From Verrucomicrobiales bacterium (GTDB lineage: Bacteria > Verrucomicrobiota > Verrucomicrobiia > Verrucomicrobiales > DEV007), in NCBI GenBank assembly GCA_017991025.1, contig JAGNMT010000017.1, positions 1-18,520 on the forward strand: a stretch of DNA of 18,520 bases. Direction: 5' to 3'. Under the pieces are notes generated by a model. The model saw only the letters and a list, made by a program, of their open reading frames with translations, did no database searches and was not told where the DNA came from. The position numbers and the translations under genes are program-made. Shown here piece after piece: positions 1 to 8,224 of the stretch (the stretch's first letter is position 1; every line of letters begins with the position of its first letter).

Positions 1-847
1 GAACAACGAGTGCCATCGACGTCCAATCCGGCACGGGCGTGAACTTCAAGGCCACCAGGCCAAGGGAAAGACTCTGGGCTATAAACAGTGTCGCGACCTG
101 GAGAAAAAGGCCCCGCTGCCCCGAAGTTAGTAGAAAAATCGAGATCGCCAGCAGCCAGGGCAACCCGCTCCCCTGAAAATAACTCTGCCAACCCGACCAA
201 AAAGAGGCGGGACGTTCCCGGGAGGCAGGCACTTTCACCTCGTCACCGCCCGGTTCAGCCGGTGTGACAGCCGGGACCGGCAGGGGCGCTTTCTGCTCCC
301 CGGCAAAGGGGTCTCCCTTCGAGATTGGAGCCACACTCACGGGCCGACTGTATTCTCCGGCAAGCACCACCTGCATGCGCCGACTCGTCTGGTTGTCTTT
401 AATGACCACCATCACCACCGCCATCGGACAGCGGGGATCGAGATAGAGGAGAAATTCACCGGCTCCCTCCGGGATCGCCCCGGTCAGCTTCGTGAGGACC
501 TGGCGGCGCCTCAGTTCCGGAGGCGTGTCTTGATCACTCGTTTCCTCGATATGGATCTCCAGGGCCGGTTTCACGTCCTTCCGGTCAAACATCACGACGA
601 GATACTCCTGCGCGAATTCGCGTGCCGCATCTTCGGGCGAGATCTGTTCATTGAGCGCCGGGTCCTCACTCGGCACGACCTCCATCGCCACGTCGAGCAC
701 GTAGGCCCGCTTCACGGTATCCAGGTATGAGATCAGCGAAACCGAGGAGACCTTGTGCGCCTCCGCGACCCCCGCTCCAAAAAGGGCGAGCGGGAAAAGG
801 ACGCATCGAAGCAGAGAGAGAGACGGCAGAGGGTGTTGGCTACGCAT
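1..847 (-). CDS. HupE/UreJ-like exported membrane protein (3' end missing)
   Basis: An open frame begins at an ATG complementary to 845-847 and runs off the left edge, giving 282 visible residues. Residues 1-30 look like a signal peptide ending in GVAEA, and the mature part begins AHKVSS, the Ala-His start common in the HupE/UreJ_2 family. A soluble domain follows to about residue 220. Then come hydrophobic stretches: LPWLLAISIFLLTSGQRGLF, and LQVATLFIAQSLALGLVAL followed by a Pro-Val-Pro segment. That order (helix, then a helix with an AHSxxL-like element, then a proline motif) resembles the HupE/UreJ_2 membrane domain. The usual His/Asp motif of the first helix (HILxGxDHLLF) is not seen. 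The gene starts 28 nt after the DUF1501 stop, so it is probably the last visible gene of that operon. HupE relatives are linked to nickel or metal transport, but the function here is unknown. The family call is from memory of the pattern. Confidence 0.6.
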   Translation of the reverse strand, partial: MRSQHPLPSLSLLRCVLFPLALFGAGVAEAHKVSSVSLISYLDTVKRAYVLDVAMEVVPSEDPALNEQISPEDAAREFAQEYLVVMFDRKDVKPALEIHIEETSDQDTPPELRRRQVLTKLTGAIPEGAGEFLLYLDPRCPMAVVMVVIKDNQTSRRMQVVLAGEYSRPVSVAPISKGDPFAGEQKAPLPVPAVTPAEPGGDEVKVPASRERPASFWSGWQSYFQGSGLPWLLAISIFLLTSGQRGLFLQVATLFIAQSLSLGLVALKFTPVPDWTSMALVV

Positions 848-855
848 GATTACAC

Positions 856-870
856 CGGGAGTATCTCCCG
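856..870. other. Perfect short inverted repeat in an operon gap
   Basis: CGGGAG-TAT-CTCCCG forms a 6-bp stem with a 3-nt loop. It lies wholly in the 28-nt gap between the DUF1501 stop and the HupE-like start on the minus strand, 8 nt before that start codon. There is no T-tract, so it is not a normal terminator. It could pause or stabilise the operon transcript or affect translation of the downstream gene. It may also be chance in GC-rich DNA. Confidence 0.3.
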
Positions 871-875
871 CTCTG

Positions 876-2333
<1,458 letters not shown>

Positions 2334-2372
2334 TTGGGAAGGAGGTAAAGTGTCAGGGGTGTCGCCGCGGCA

Positions 2373-5300
2373 TCAGCGCTTCATGAAAACTTCGTCGAGA
2401 TTCAGGATCACATTCGAGACCACGGTCCATGCGGCGTGCTCCGGGAAATTGCTGCCCGCCGGTAGCGGGCCGAGCGGTTCCTGGGCGATTTTTGCCGCCA
2501 TCTCCGCCTTCGCCTGGTAATCTGTCAGGACCGATTCGTAAAGGGCTCTCAAGCGTTCAATTTCGGCCGGACGAGGCTCCCGAACGAGGCATTCCCGAAT
2601 CGCAAAGGAGACACGATCCGCCGTCGTTGCGCCTCCCCTGGCGAGAATCTTTCTTCCGAGGGCCTGAGCTGACTCGACATAGACTGGATCATTCAAGGTC
2701 ACGAGCGACTGGAGCGGCGTATTCGTGCGCCCGCGCCGCACGGTGCAGACTTCTCCGTTCGGCGCATCGAAAGTTGCCATGGACGGGTAGGGATTGCTGC
2801 GCCGCCACGAGGTGTAGAGCGCGCGCCGATAGCGCTCCTCCCCTTTGCTGTCGACCCAGTCCGTTTTTCCGCCGAATGCGGCCGAGAGCCCCATCTCAGG
2901 TTGAGGCGGATTCACGGGAGCCCCGTGCATTCTGGGGCTGAGCAGACCGCTCACGGCGAGGGCATTGTCCCGCACCTGCTCGGCGGAAAGGCGAAACCTC
3001 GGGCCGCGACTGAGAAGGCGGTTGTAAGGATCCCGCTCCTGGGACTCGACAGAGGTTTTCGACGACTGCCGGTAGGTCGCCGACATCGCGATCTGCTTCA
3101 GGAGCCGTTTGATGTTCCACCCGTTTTCCCGAAGATCAACCGCAAGCCAGTCGAGGAGCTCCGGATGCGAAGGTGGTTCCCCCTGGGACCCGAATTCCTC
3201 GCTGGTCTCGACGATACCGATACCGAACATCTCTTCCCAATAACGGTTCACCACAACGCGGGGTGTCAGCGGATTGTCGTCATCGACGAGCCATTTGGCG
3301 AGGGCGAGTCGATTCGGCTTCGCGCCTTTCTCAAGCGGATGAAAGACAGCAGGCACCCCCTCGCTGACCTCCGGTCCGAGGCTCTTGTAGTTTCCCCGTT
3401 GTTGGACAAAGGTCTTTCTCCGCTTGTCAGCCGGCAAATCCCGCATGATGGGCACCGTCGTCTCGGGTTTTGCGTCGGCGAGCTGCTTTTCCAGCTTCGA
3501 CAGTTCAGCGCGCTCGTCATTCAACGAAGGTGCAACAGTCCGGAAAAAGGCGGCGAGGCGGGGCGTTTCTTCGGCGGTCAGCGCCCCCGATGCTTTCCGG
3601 GTCATATCGCGAATGTCCATCGGCATGCGCGCCCATTCGAGAACCCCGTCTTCACTCGTATAGGAGAGCGAGGCACGGGTGATGAGATGTTCCTTGAACT
3701 CGGACTGCTGCTCCAGTTTGATCACCATCTTTCCACCGGCGATCTTCATTGGCGTCTTACGGATCAGGGTCAGCTCCTGCCGTTTCCCGACGCCCCCGGC
3801 AATGGCCCATCCGGTTTTCGGATCGGACTTTTTCGCAATGGCGGCGCTGGCAGGAAAGCCGGGCTGCTCATGGGTAGCGACCGCGACTTCAAACTCGATC
3901 GGTGCCGGTCCGCCCGGGGCAAAGGCCGTGCTCGGCGAGGGAACGTCTTTGGGCGATTCGGTCCACACCACGCTGCGACTCGCATCCAGCAGGGAAACTT
4001 CGTAGCCTTGCAGGCGTTCTGAGGTACCTCCGTCGGTCCGGTTCCAGATCGTGATTTTCTCAATCGGGAGTTCGGATCCGAGATCGATCTCGAACCAGGG
4101 ATCCTTCTCCGTTCCCGTATGTGAGACCGAGTTTTTCTCGTAATTGCCATCAGTGTTTCCGTCGATCGCCCGCTTCGCTTCGCCACCCGAAGCGATCGAA
4201 CTCTGTTTGGCAGTTCCTTTCGTCGCGACATTGACGCCGCCCGAAAAGATTTCTACCTCGGCGAGATGGATGATCTTGTCCTTTCCCGGCAGGGCGATAC
4301 GGACATGGCGGGCGCGTCGCGGCGATTTATCATCGGGCTGCCAGGTCGCGGAGATGCGGGAGAGGACAAAGTTAGCCGCCTGCTCCGCCGGGATCTCCAA
4401 ACGCAACGCGGTGAGATCCGGGGCATCGGCGGGGGCGTCGAATTCGATACGGTAAATGTCCGTGAGTGCCTTGACGCTGGCCGTCGTGATGAGCCCCTTC
4501 CCGTCTATCGTCAGCTCCATCGCGCTACCCTCGGCCCTGGTCGGCTTGATCGCGATCCAGGCGGGCTCTTTCTGCATCCGCCTGACCCACTCGAGCTGCT
4601 CGGCGGCGAGGGCCCCGGTCGGGGTCTCGAGCGTCTTTTTCAGGGAGGTGATTTTTTCCTTCCACTCGACTTTGCTTTTTTCCTGTGCCTCAGACCAGAG
4701 TTCGAGCACGGGTCGCTCATCTTTGAGGTCGGCATCCTCGCTTTGATTGAAAAAAGCGAAGATCTGGAAATACTCGGTATGGGTGAGCGGATCGAACTTG
4801 TGCGTGTGGCACTGGGCGCAGGCCATCGTCGTGCCCATCCAGGTCGCCATCGTCGTGTTGACCCGATCAACAATCGCCTCGTTGCGGAACTCCTCATCAT
4901 TCGTCCCGCCCTCGCTGTTCGTCATCGTGTTGCGATGGAAAGCCGTCGCGACGAGCTGATCCCGGGTCGGTTTTTCGAGGAGGTCTCCGGCAAGCTGCTC
5001 GATCGTGAACTGATCAAAAGGCAGGTTGCTGTTAAAGGCCCCGAGAACATAATCACGAAAGGCCCAGATCGTGCGCGGCGGATCATCGGCATACCCGGCT
5101 GAGTCCGCGTAGCGGGCGAGATCGAGCCAGACGCGGGTCCAGCGCTCGCCGTAGGTTGGCTTGGCGAGGAGACGGTCGAGATAACTTTCGTAGGCCTTTT
5201 CAGAAGTGTCATTCACAAAAGCGGTGACTTCCTCCCAGGTCGGCGGCAGACCGGTCAGGTCAATCGACGCACGTCTTGCGAGAGAATAACGATCCGCCTC

Positions 5301-5807
5301 GGGACCGGGTTCGAGGCCTTCGCTCTCGAGACGGGCGAGAACAAAATGATCAATCTCATTCTTCGGCCATTCAGAGCGTTTGCCCTTCGGCAACTCCGCC
5401 CGGACCGGCTTTTCGTAGGACCAGTGACTGGCGTAGGTGGCACCCTGCTCGATCCATTCTTTGATGAGCGCCACTTCCTTGTCAGAAAATCGGGTCCCCT
5501 TGCCCGTGGGGGGCATCATATCCTCATGCCCGGTCGGAAGCGTGATGCGGTGGAACAATTCGCTCTTCTCCAGGTTGCCCGGGACCAGCGCCGAATGTCC
5601 GTCCAGATCTACGAAAGCCCCTGCGGAATTATCGAGTCTGAGGTCGGCTTTGCGCTTTGCTTCGTCGGGCCCGTGACAGGCAAAGCAGCGATTGGAGAGC
5701 AGCGGGCGGATTTGACGATTAAAGTCGACCTTCTCCCCGGCATAGAGAGGCGGCAGGGTAAGGGCAAAAGAGCCCGCGAGGAGAGGGAACCATGAGGTCG
5801 GCTTCAT
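2373..5807 (-). CDS. PSCyt1/DUF1549/DUF1553 exported cytochrome-like protein
   Basis: This 1144-residue protein has a Sec signal peptide (residues 1 to about 23, ending PPLYA). The Planctomycete-type cytochrome c domain follows, with the haem motif CFACH (41-45) and a distal methionine candidate in HEDMMPPTGKG. DUF1549 comes next (about 150-360; ASIDLTGLPPTWEEV), containing a second haem-like motif CAQCH (330-334) in the characteristic CAQCHTHKFDP context. A middle region of about 498-616 (SSIASGGEAKRAIDGNTDG, then WFEIDLG) looks like an F5/8 type C/discoidin carbohydrate-binding fold. DUF1553 occupies about 830-1090 (VVVNRYWEEMFGIGIVETSE, PSHPELLDWLA). The role is unknown; an extracytoplasmic redox and carbohydrate-related function is inferred from the haem motifs and the binding-like insert. 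It is the first gene of the operon with DUF1501. A GAGGA lies about 11 nt before the ATG, the only weak Shine-Dalgarno candidate noted in the window. Confidence 0.92.
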   Translation of the reverse strand: MKPTSWFPLLAGSFALTLPPLYAGEKVDFNRQIRPLLSNRCFACHGPDEAKRKADLRLDNSAGAFVDLDGHSALVPGNLEKSELFHRITLPTGHEDMMPPTGKGTRFSDKEVALIKEWIEQGATYASHWSYEKPVRAELPKGKRSEWPKNEIDHFVLARLESEGLEPGPEADRYSLARRASIDLTGLPPTWEEVTAFVNDTSEKAYESYLDRLLAKPTYGERWTRVWLDLARYADSAGYADDPPRTIWAFRDYVLGAFNSNLPFDQFTIEQLAGDLLEKPTRDQLVATAFHRNTMTNSEGGTNDEEFRNEAIVDRVNTTMATWMGTTMACAQCHTHKFDPLTHTEYFQIFAFFNQSEDADLKDERPVLELWSEAQEKSKVEWKEKITSLKKTLETPTGALAAEQLEWVRRMQKEPAWIAIKPTRAEGSAMELTIDGKGLITTASVKALTDIYRIEFDAPADAPDLTALRLEIPAEQAANFVLSRISATWQPDDKSPRRARHVRIALPGKDKIIHLAEVEIFSGGVNVATKGTAKQSSIASGGEAKRAIDGNTDGNYEKNSVSHTGTEKDPWFEIDLGSELPIEKITIWNRTDGGTSERLQGYEVSLLDASRSVVWTESPKDVPSPSTAFAPGGPAPIEFEVAVATHEQPGFPASAAIAKKSDPKTGWAIAGGVGKRQELTLIRKTPMKIAGGKMVIKLEQQSEFKEHLITRASLSYTSEDGVLEWARMPMDIRDMTRKASGALTAEETPRLAAFFRTVAPSLNDERAELSKLEKQLADAKPETTVPIMRDLPADKRRKTFVQQRGNYKSLGPEVSEGVPAVFHPLEKGAKPNRLALAKWLVDDDNPLTPRVVVNRYWEEMFGIGIVETSEEFGSQGEPPSHPELLDWLAVDLRENGWNIKRLLKQIAMSATYRQSSKTSVESQERDPYNRLLSRGPRFRLSAEQVRDNALAVSGLLSPRMHGAPVNPPQPEMGLSAAFGGKTDWVDSKGEERYRRALYTSWRRSNPYPSMATFDAPNGEVCTVRRGRTNTPLQSLVTLNDPVYVESAQALGRKILARGGATTADRVSFAIRECLVREPRPAEIERLRALYESVLTDYQAKAEMAAKIAQEPLGPLPAGSNFPEHAAWTVVSNVILNLDEVFMKR

Positions 5808-6119
5808 TGGACAGGAAATCCTCTAAAGCTACGTCGAATTGGGCAAAAATGGAGCGATTTAAGATGGCGCGATGCGGCAATAAAATGCTTCTCGAAAGAT
5901 CTTCAGGTGACAGTCCATGACGAGTGCTCCTTATCGTGCCTTCCCCAGTCGCGATTGCTAAAAACCACCCCCGATAAATTACTAAAAAATCTCCACCCTA
6001 TCCCCGCCGTTGTCCCACCCGCGCCGACCTCGCTCGTGAACTGCTCCGCTATAAAATGTTGGAGTATTTAGAGGACGGTTTTTGCGCGACTTGGCTGATT
6101 GATCCTTGGCTGAGAAACC
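5808..6119. other. Intergenic region between divergent genes
   Basis: About 310 nt separate the PSCyt1 gene (minus) from the first vapBC promoter (plus). I see no good sigma-70 promoter for the minus-strand operon and no RNA gene. A plus-strand frame with no start codon, from about 5979 to 6162, reads TRADLARELLRYKMLEYLED and more. It looks slightly protein-like but is too short and unrecognised to call a gene. It could be the worn edge of the accessory island that begins here. Confidence 0.4.
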
Positions 6120-6157
6120 TTGACCCGGCAATGGTGCACAGTTACTGTGCTGCACAG
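6120..6157 (+). promoter_or_regulatory. Promoter and operator of vapBC module 1
   Basis: A -35-like TTGACC (6120-6125), a 17-nt spacer and a weak -10-like TACTGT (6143-6148) precede vapB. A perfect palindrome GCACAG-TTA-CTGTGC (6136-6150) covers the -10, and a third half-site GCACAG follows at 6152-6157, directly before the ATG at 6160. RHH-type VapB proteins bind palindromes in their own promoters, so autoregulation by the VapBC complex is the natural reading. With this promoter transcription would start about 5 nt before the ATG, leaving almost no leader. The -10 assignment is weak; the palindrome is directly visible. Confidence 0.5.
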
Positions 6158-6159
6158 TC

Positions 6160-6423
6160 ATGAAAAACATCACCTTGAAGATCGACGACGAAACCTACCG
6201 CAAGGCCCGGCTTCGGGCGGCGGAAGAGGGCACCTCAGTCAGCGCGATGGTTCGCGGGTTTCTGGAATCCCTGTCAGACGATGCGGAGTCCGCCGAAAAA
6301 CATCGCCGTCTCGTTGCGGCGCTTGAGGAAATCTATGCCGAGGCGGATGCACGCGCCACCCCTCGCGATGAACCCCTGATCCCTCTGACCCGGGACGAAA
6401 TCTATGCCGAACGCCTTCGTTGA
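6160..6423 (+). CDS. vapB: VapB-type RHH antitoxin, module 1
   Basis: This 87-residue protein starts MKNITLKIDDETYRKARLRA, the beta-strand then alpha-helix of a ribbon-helix-helix DNA-binding domain, continuing AAEEGTSVSAMVRGFLESL. The acidic, charged C-terminal half (ALEEIYAEADARATPRDEPL) is the expected toxin-binding tail. It would bind its own operator just upstream and neutralise the VapC encoded next. Its stop lies 20 nt inside vapC, so the two genes are translationally coupled. Length and layout are normal and nothing is broken. The start at 6160 is favoured over the upstream 6120 frame because it begins precisely with the RHH fold. Confidence 0.85.
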   Translation: MKNITLKIDDETYRKARLRAAEEGTSVSAMVRGFLESLSDDAESAEKHRRLVAALEEIYAEADARATPRDEPLIPLTRDEIYAERLR

Positions 6424-6814
6424 TACCAATATCCTGGTCTACGCGGCCGAGGAAAAGACGCCTCAGGATCGGAAGACCTCCATTGCGAGGGAACTGCTGC
6501 TCCTGCCGGGGGTGCAGTTTTCCGTTCAGGTGCTTAACGAGTTCATCGCGTCGGCGAGGCATCCGAAAAAACTGAACCTTTCAAGGAAACGTGAGCAACG
6601 CTGGCTGCAAGGGTGGTTACTCCGTCCGGTCGCCGGGATCACGGCCGAGACATTCCTCCTGGCTCTTGCGATCCACACTCGTTATCAGATTTCCCATTGG
6701 GATGCGTTGATTCTTGCCTCAGCGAAGGAGACGGGTTGCGTCATCGTCTATTCCGAGGACCTCAGTCACGGTCAGGACTTTGATGGAGTACGCGTGATTA
6801 ATCCGTTCCTGTGA
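6404..6814 (+). CDS. vapC: VapC-type PIN-domain toxin, module 1
   Basis: This 136-residue PIN-domain ribonuclease has the four acidic positions in place: Asp7 (FVDTNILVYAAE), Glu46 (QVLNEFIASA), Asp100 (QISHWDALILASA) and Asp119 (VYSEDLSHG). VapC toxins are Mg-dependent endoribonucleases that cut tRNA or rRNA; the target here cannot be read from the sequence. It overlaps vapB by 20 nt in another frame. It faces the second VapC across a 56-nt gap with no clear terminator hairpin, so the two transcripts may run into each other. The module appears intact and potentially active. Confidence 0.88.
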   Translation: MPNAFVDTNILVYAAEEKTPQDRKTSIARELLLLPGVQFSVQVLNEFIASARHPKKLNLSRKREQRWLQGWLLRPVAGITAETFLLALAIHTRYQISHWDALILASAKETGCVIVYSEDLSHGQDFDGVRVINPFL

Positions 6815-6870
6815 ATGCCGATGTTCAGTTCCCGCTCGCGGCGATCCACCCAAGGTCACAGATACGGGGC

Positions 6871-7263
6871 TCACTCCTCCTCCAAATCAATGAACGGGAG
6901 GTGCCGAAAGTGATCGTCGCTGGTGGCCAGGCGGCCCTGGCATTCCCGCGTCGCGGCAGCGATCCAGATGTCGTTGGTCGGGATGGGGGTTCGCTGCTGT
7001 TGAAGGTGATTCGCGAACTCCCCGTAAAGTTCCCCTGTGCGAAAGGTCGCCGGGTGAACTTCGACCTGGGGTTCCGTGAGGAATTCCCGCAGTTTGCGCG
7101 CATTCTCCTCGAACTTCGCCCCCTTGCGGAAGCCATGGTGCAACTCACCGATCACGGTGGCGGGGAGGATGATGCGGTTCGCCACGGAGAGGCGTCGATG
7201 CCAGCGCCCGCTGCGCCGCCAATCGCTGTAGGCATTGGTGTCGAGGACGAGGATCAACTCCAT
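6871..7263 (-). CDS. vapC: VapC-type PIN-domain toxin, module 2
   Basis: This 130-residue protein starts MELILVLDTNAYSDW. PIN-domain acidic residues are Asp8, Glu40 (PATVIGELHHGF), Asp98 (IPTNDIWIAAAT) and Asp116/117 (ATSDDHFRHL), a complete set. A longer frame reaches 7521, but its N-terminus only shadows the antitoxin gene. The ATG at 7263 is chosen because it starts the PIN fold and overlaps the vapB stop by 10 nt, the usual coupled arrangement. It is clearly divergent from the module 1 VapC, so the two modules are not a recent duplication. The predicted activity is ribonuclease toxin held by the adjacent VapB. Confidence 0.87.
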   Translation of the reverse strand: MELILVLDTNAYSDWRRSGRWHRRLSVANRIILPATVIGELHHGFRKGAKFEENARKLREFLTEPQVEVHPATFRTGELYGEFANHLQQQRTPIPTNDIWIAAATRECQGRLATSDDHFRHLPFIDLEEE

Positions 7264-7502
7264 AGCTCGGGATCGATCTGTTTGAGATCTTTTTCGAGAA
7301 ACTCGTCCCAGCCCGGTCCGAAATCCGAGTCCCCGGCATATCGGTCGAGGTTGCTCTTTCGCACTGGTTCGGCATCGGCTCCGAGACCACGGGCAAGGGC
7401 CTCGACGAGGACTTGGTTCATCGAGACCTGTCTCCGCGCGGCTTCCTCTTTCGCTTTCTCCACCCAGGATTCTTCCACCCGTCGAATCGTCACCTGTGTC
7501 AT
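7254..7502 (-). CDS. vapB: VapB-type RHH antitoxin, module 2
   Basis: This 82-residue protein begins MTQVTIRRVEESWVEKAKEE and continues AARRQVSMNQVLVEALARGL, a typical Arc/FitA-like ribbon-helix-helix. The C-terminal part (DFGPGWDEFLEKDLKQIDPE) is acidic and fits a toxin-wrapping tail. Its stop overlaps vapC by 10 nt. The ATG at 7502 is immediately preceded by a promoter whose -10 and -35 are flanked by palindromic sites. It lies only 43 nt from the divergent cas4 remnant. Confidence 0.85.
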   Translation of the reverse strand: MTQVTIRRVEESWVEKAKEEAARRQVSMNQVLVEALARGLGADAEPVRKSNLDRYAGDSDFGPGWDEFLEKDLKQIDPELWS

Positions 7503-7537
7503 GCATGCAGTTTAGTGACAAAATTGCATGCAGTCAA
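7502..7537 (-). promoter_or_regulatory. Promoter with two TGCATGCA operators, vapBC module 2
   Basis: Read on the minus strand, -35 TTGACT (7532-7537), a 17-nt spacer and -10 TAAACT (7509-7514) match the sigma-70 consensus well. The plus-strand decamer TGCATGCAGT occurs twice, at 7502-7511 and 7525-7534. Its core TGCATGCA is a perfect palindrome, so each copy is a dimer site; the 23-bp spacing is close to two helical turns. The sites touch the -10 and -35, suiting repression by VapB. The -10 ends 6 nt before the ATG, so the mRNA is predicted to be leaderless. Confidence 0.65.
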
Positions 7538-7545
7538 GCCCGCCC

Positions 7546-8210
7546 ATGTTCACCGAAGACCAGCTTCTCCCGCTCTCGGCTCTTTAGCACTGGCTCTATT
7601 GCCCGCGCCAGTGCGCGCTGATCCATCTTGAGCAGGTTTGGGCGGAGAACAAATTCACCGCCGAGGGGCAGACCCTGCACAAAAAAGCCCACGAGGGGCC
7701 GGATGAGACCCGTGCCGGTGTGCGAATCACGCGTAGCCTGCCGGTGTGCTCCTATACCCTCGGGATCTCGGCCAGTGTGATGTGGTCGAGTTCCACCCTG
7801 TGGGTGATCTGAGATCTGAGATTTCAAATTTGAAATGCGCGCAGCGCCCGGTGCCGGTGGAATACAAGCGTGGCAAACCGAAGAGTCACCGCGCCGATGA
7901 GGTCCAACTCTGTTCCCAGGCGATGTGTCTCGAGGAGATGCTCGGTGCAGAGATCGCCGACGGCTGCCTTTACTACGGGGAAAAAAGCCGCCGCACCGAG
8001 GTCGTTTTTGGTCCTGAACTCCGCCGCCTCGTTGTCGAAATTGCCACTGCGCTGCATGCGATGATAGACGCTCGAACCACCCCTGTTGCTGAGTATGAAG
8101 GGCGGCGTTGCGACGCCTGTTCACTCATCGAACTTTGCCAGCCGAAAGCCCTTCGTTTCAAACGTTGGGCGGCAGCCTGGTTCTCCGCAACGCTCAAATC
8201 TCAGATCTGA
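7546..8210 (+). pseudogene. cas4: Broken cas4 of a type I-C CRISPR-Cas system
   Basis: The start MFTEDQLLPLSAL is typical of type I-C Cas4. Codon 14 is TAG (7585-7587) where the family usually has Gln before the HxLxCPRQCALIH motif, here HWLYCPRQCALIHLEQVWAE. The frame continues to SYTLGIS and then shifts near 7770. One missing G restores QCDVVEFHP in the frame open to 8210. That frame has the RecB-like nuclease Asp and the VPVEYKRGKP and VQLCSQAMCLEEML motifs. The Fe-S cysteines also survive: one set in CPRQC, and the C-terminal set in CDACSLIELC. An AGATCTGAGATTT-type repeat adds roughly ten codons between DVVEFH and VEYKRG, and a second copy forms the C-terminus. Cas4 trims prespacers with Cas1-Cas2; this copy cannot make the full protein without stop readthrough and a frameshift. 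Catalytic residues are still conserved, so loss may be fairly recent. Confidence 0.85.
7806..7836 (+). repeat. AGATCTGAGATTT repeat, copy 1 (inside cas4)
   Basis: This is a low-complexity stretch built from GATCTGA, GATCTGAGATTT and CAAATTTGAAAT, with nested AGATCT and CAAATTTG palindromes. It is read in frame within the cas4 remnant as LRSEISNLK. The 13-mer AGATCTGAGATTT (7812-7824) recurs inverted at 8196-8208. From memory, ISNLK-encoding repeats of this kind are dispersed in PVC genomes; this has not been searched. Confidence 0.6.
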
Positions 8211-8218
8211 AATTTCAG
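8194..8218 (-). repeat. AGATCTGAGATTT repeat, copy 2 (cas4-cas1 junction)
   Basis: The inverted partner of copy 1 shares AAATCTCAGATCT (8196-8208) and continues GAAATTTCAG. It replaces the end of the cas4 frame (reading LKSQI, then stop at 8208-8210) and forms the leader just before the cas1 ATG at 8225. The two copies bracket the middle and C-terminal part of cas4. Confidence 0.6.
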
Positions 8219-8224
8219 AAAACG

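Noticed and set aside
2901..5102. Plus-strand frames of 373 and 278 codons within the PSCyt1/DUF1549/DUF1553 gene
   Set aside because: They are antisense to a well-supported 1144-residue protein with haem and DUF motifs, and show no independent protein features.
6815..6870. Bidirectional terminator between the two convergent vapC genes
   Set aside because: No stem followed by a T-tract on either strand was found in the 56-nt gap.
7264..7521. N-terminally extended form of the second VapC (216 codons from 7521)
   Set aside because: The extra residues are an alternate-frame reading of the vapB gene. The PIN fold starts at the ATG at 7263, which overlaps vapB in the usual way.
7546..8210. Programmed recoding (stop readthrough and frameshift) of cas4
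   Set aside because: The stop, the frameshift, the cas1 frameshift, the Cas1-Cas2 deletion and the lost array together fit decay better than recoding. No slippery heptamer or stimulatory hairpin was recognised at 7770.
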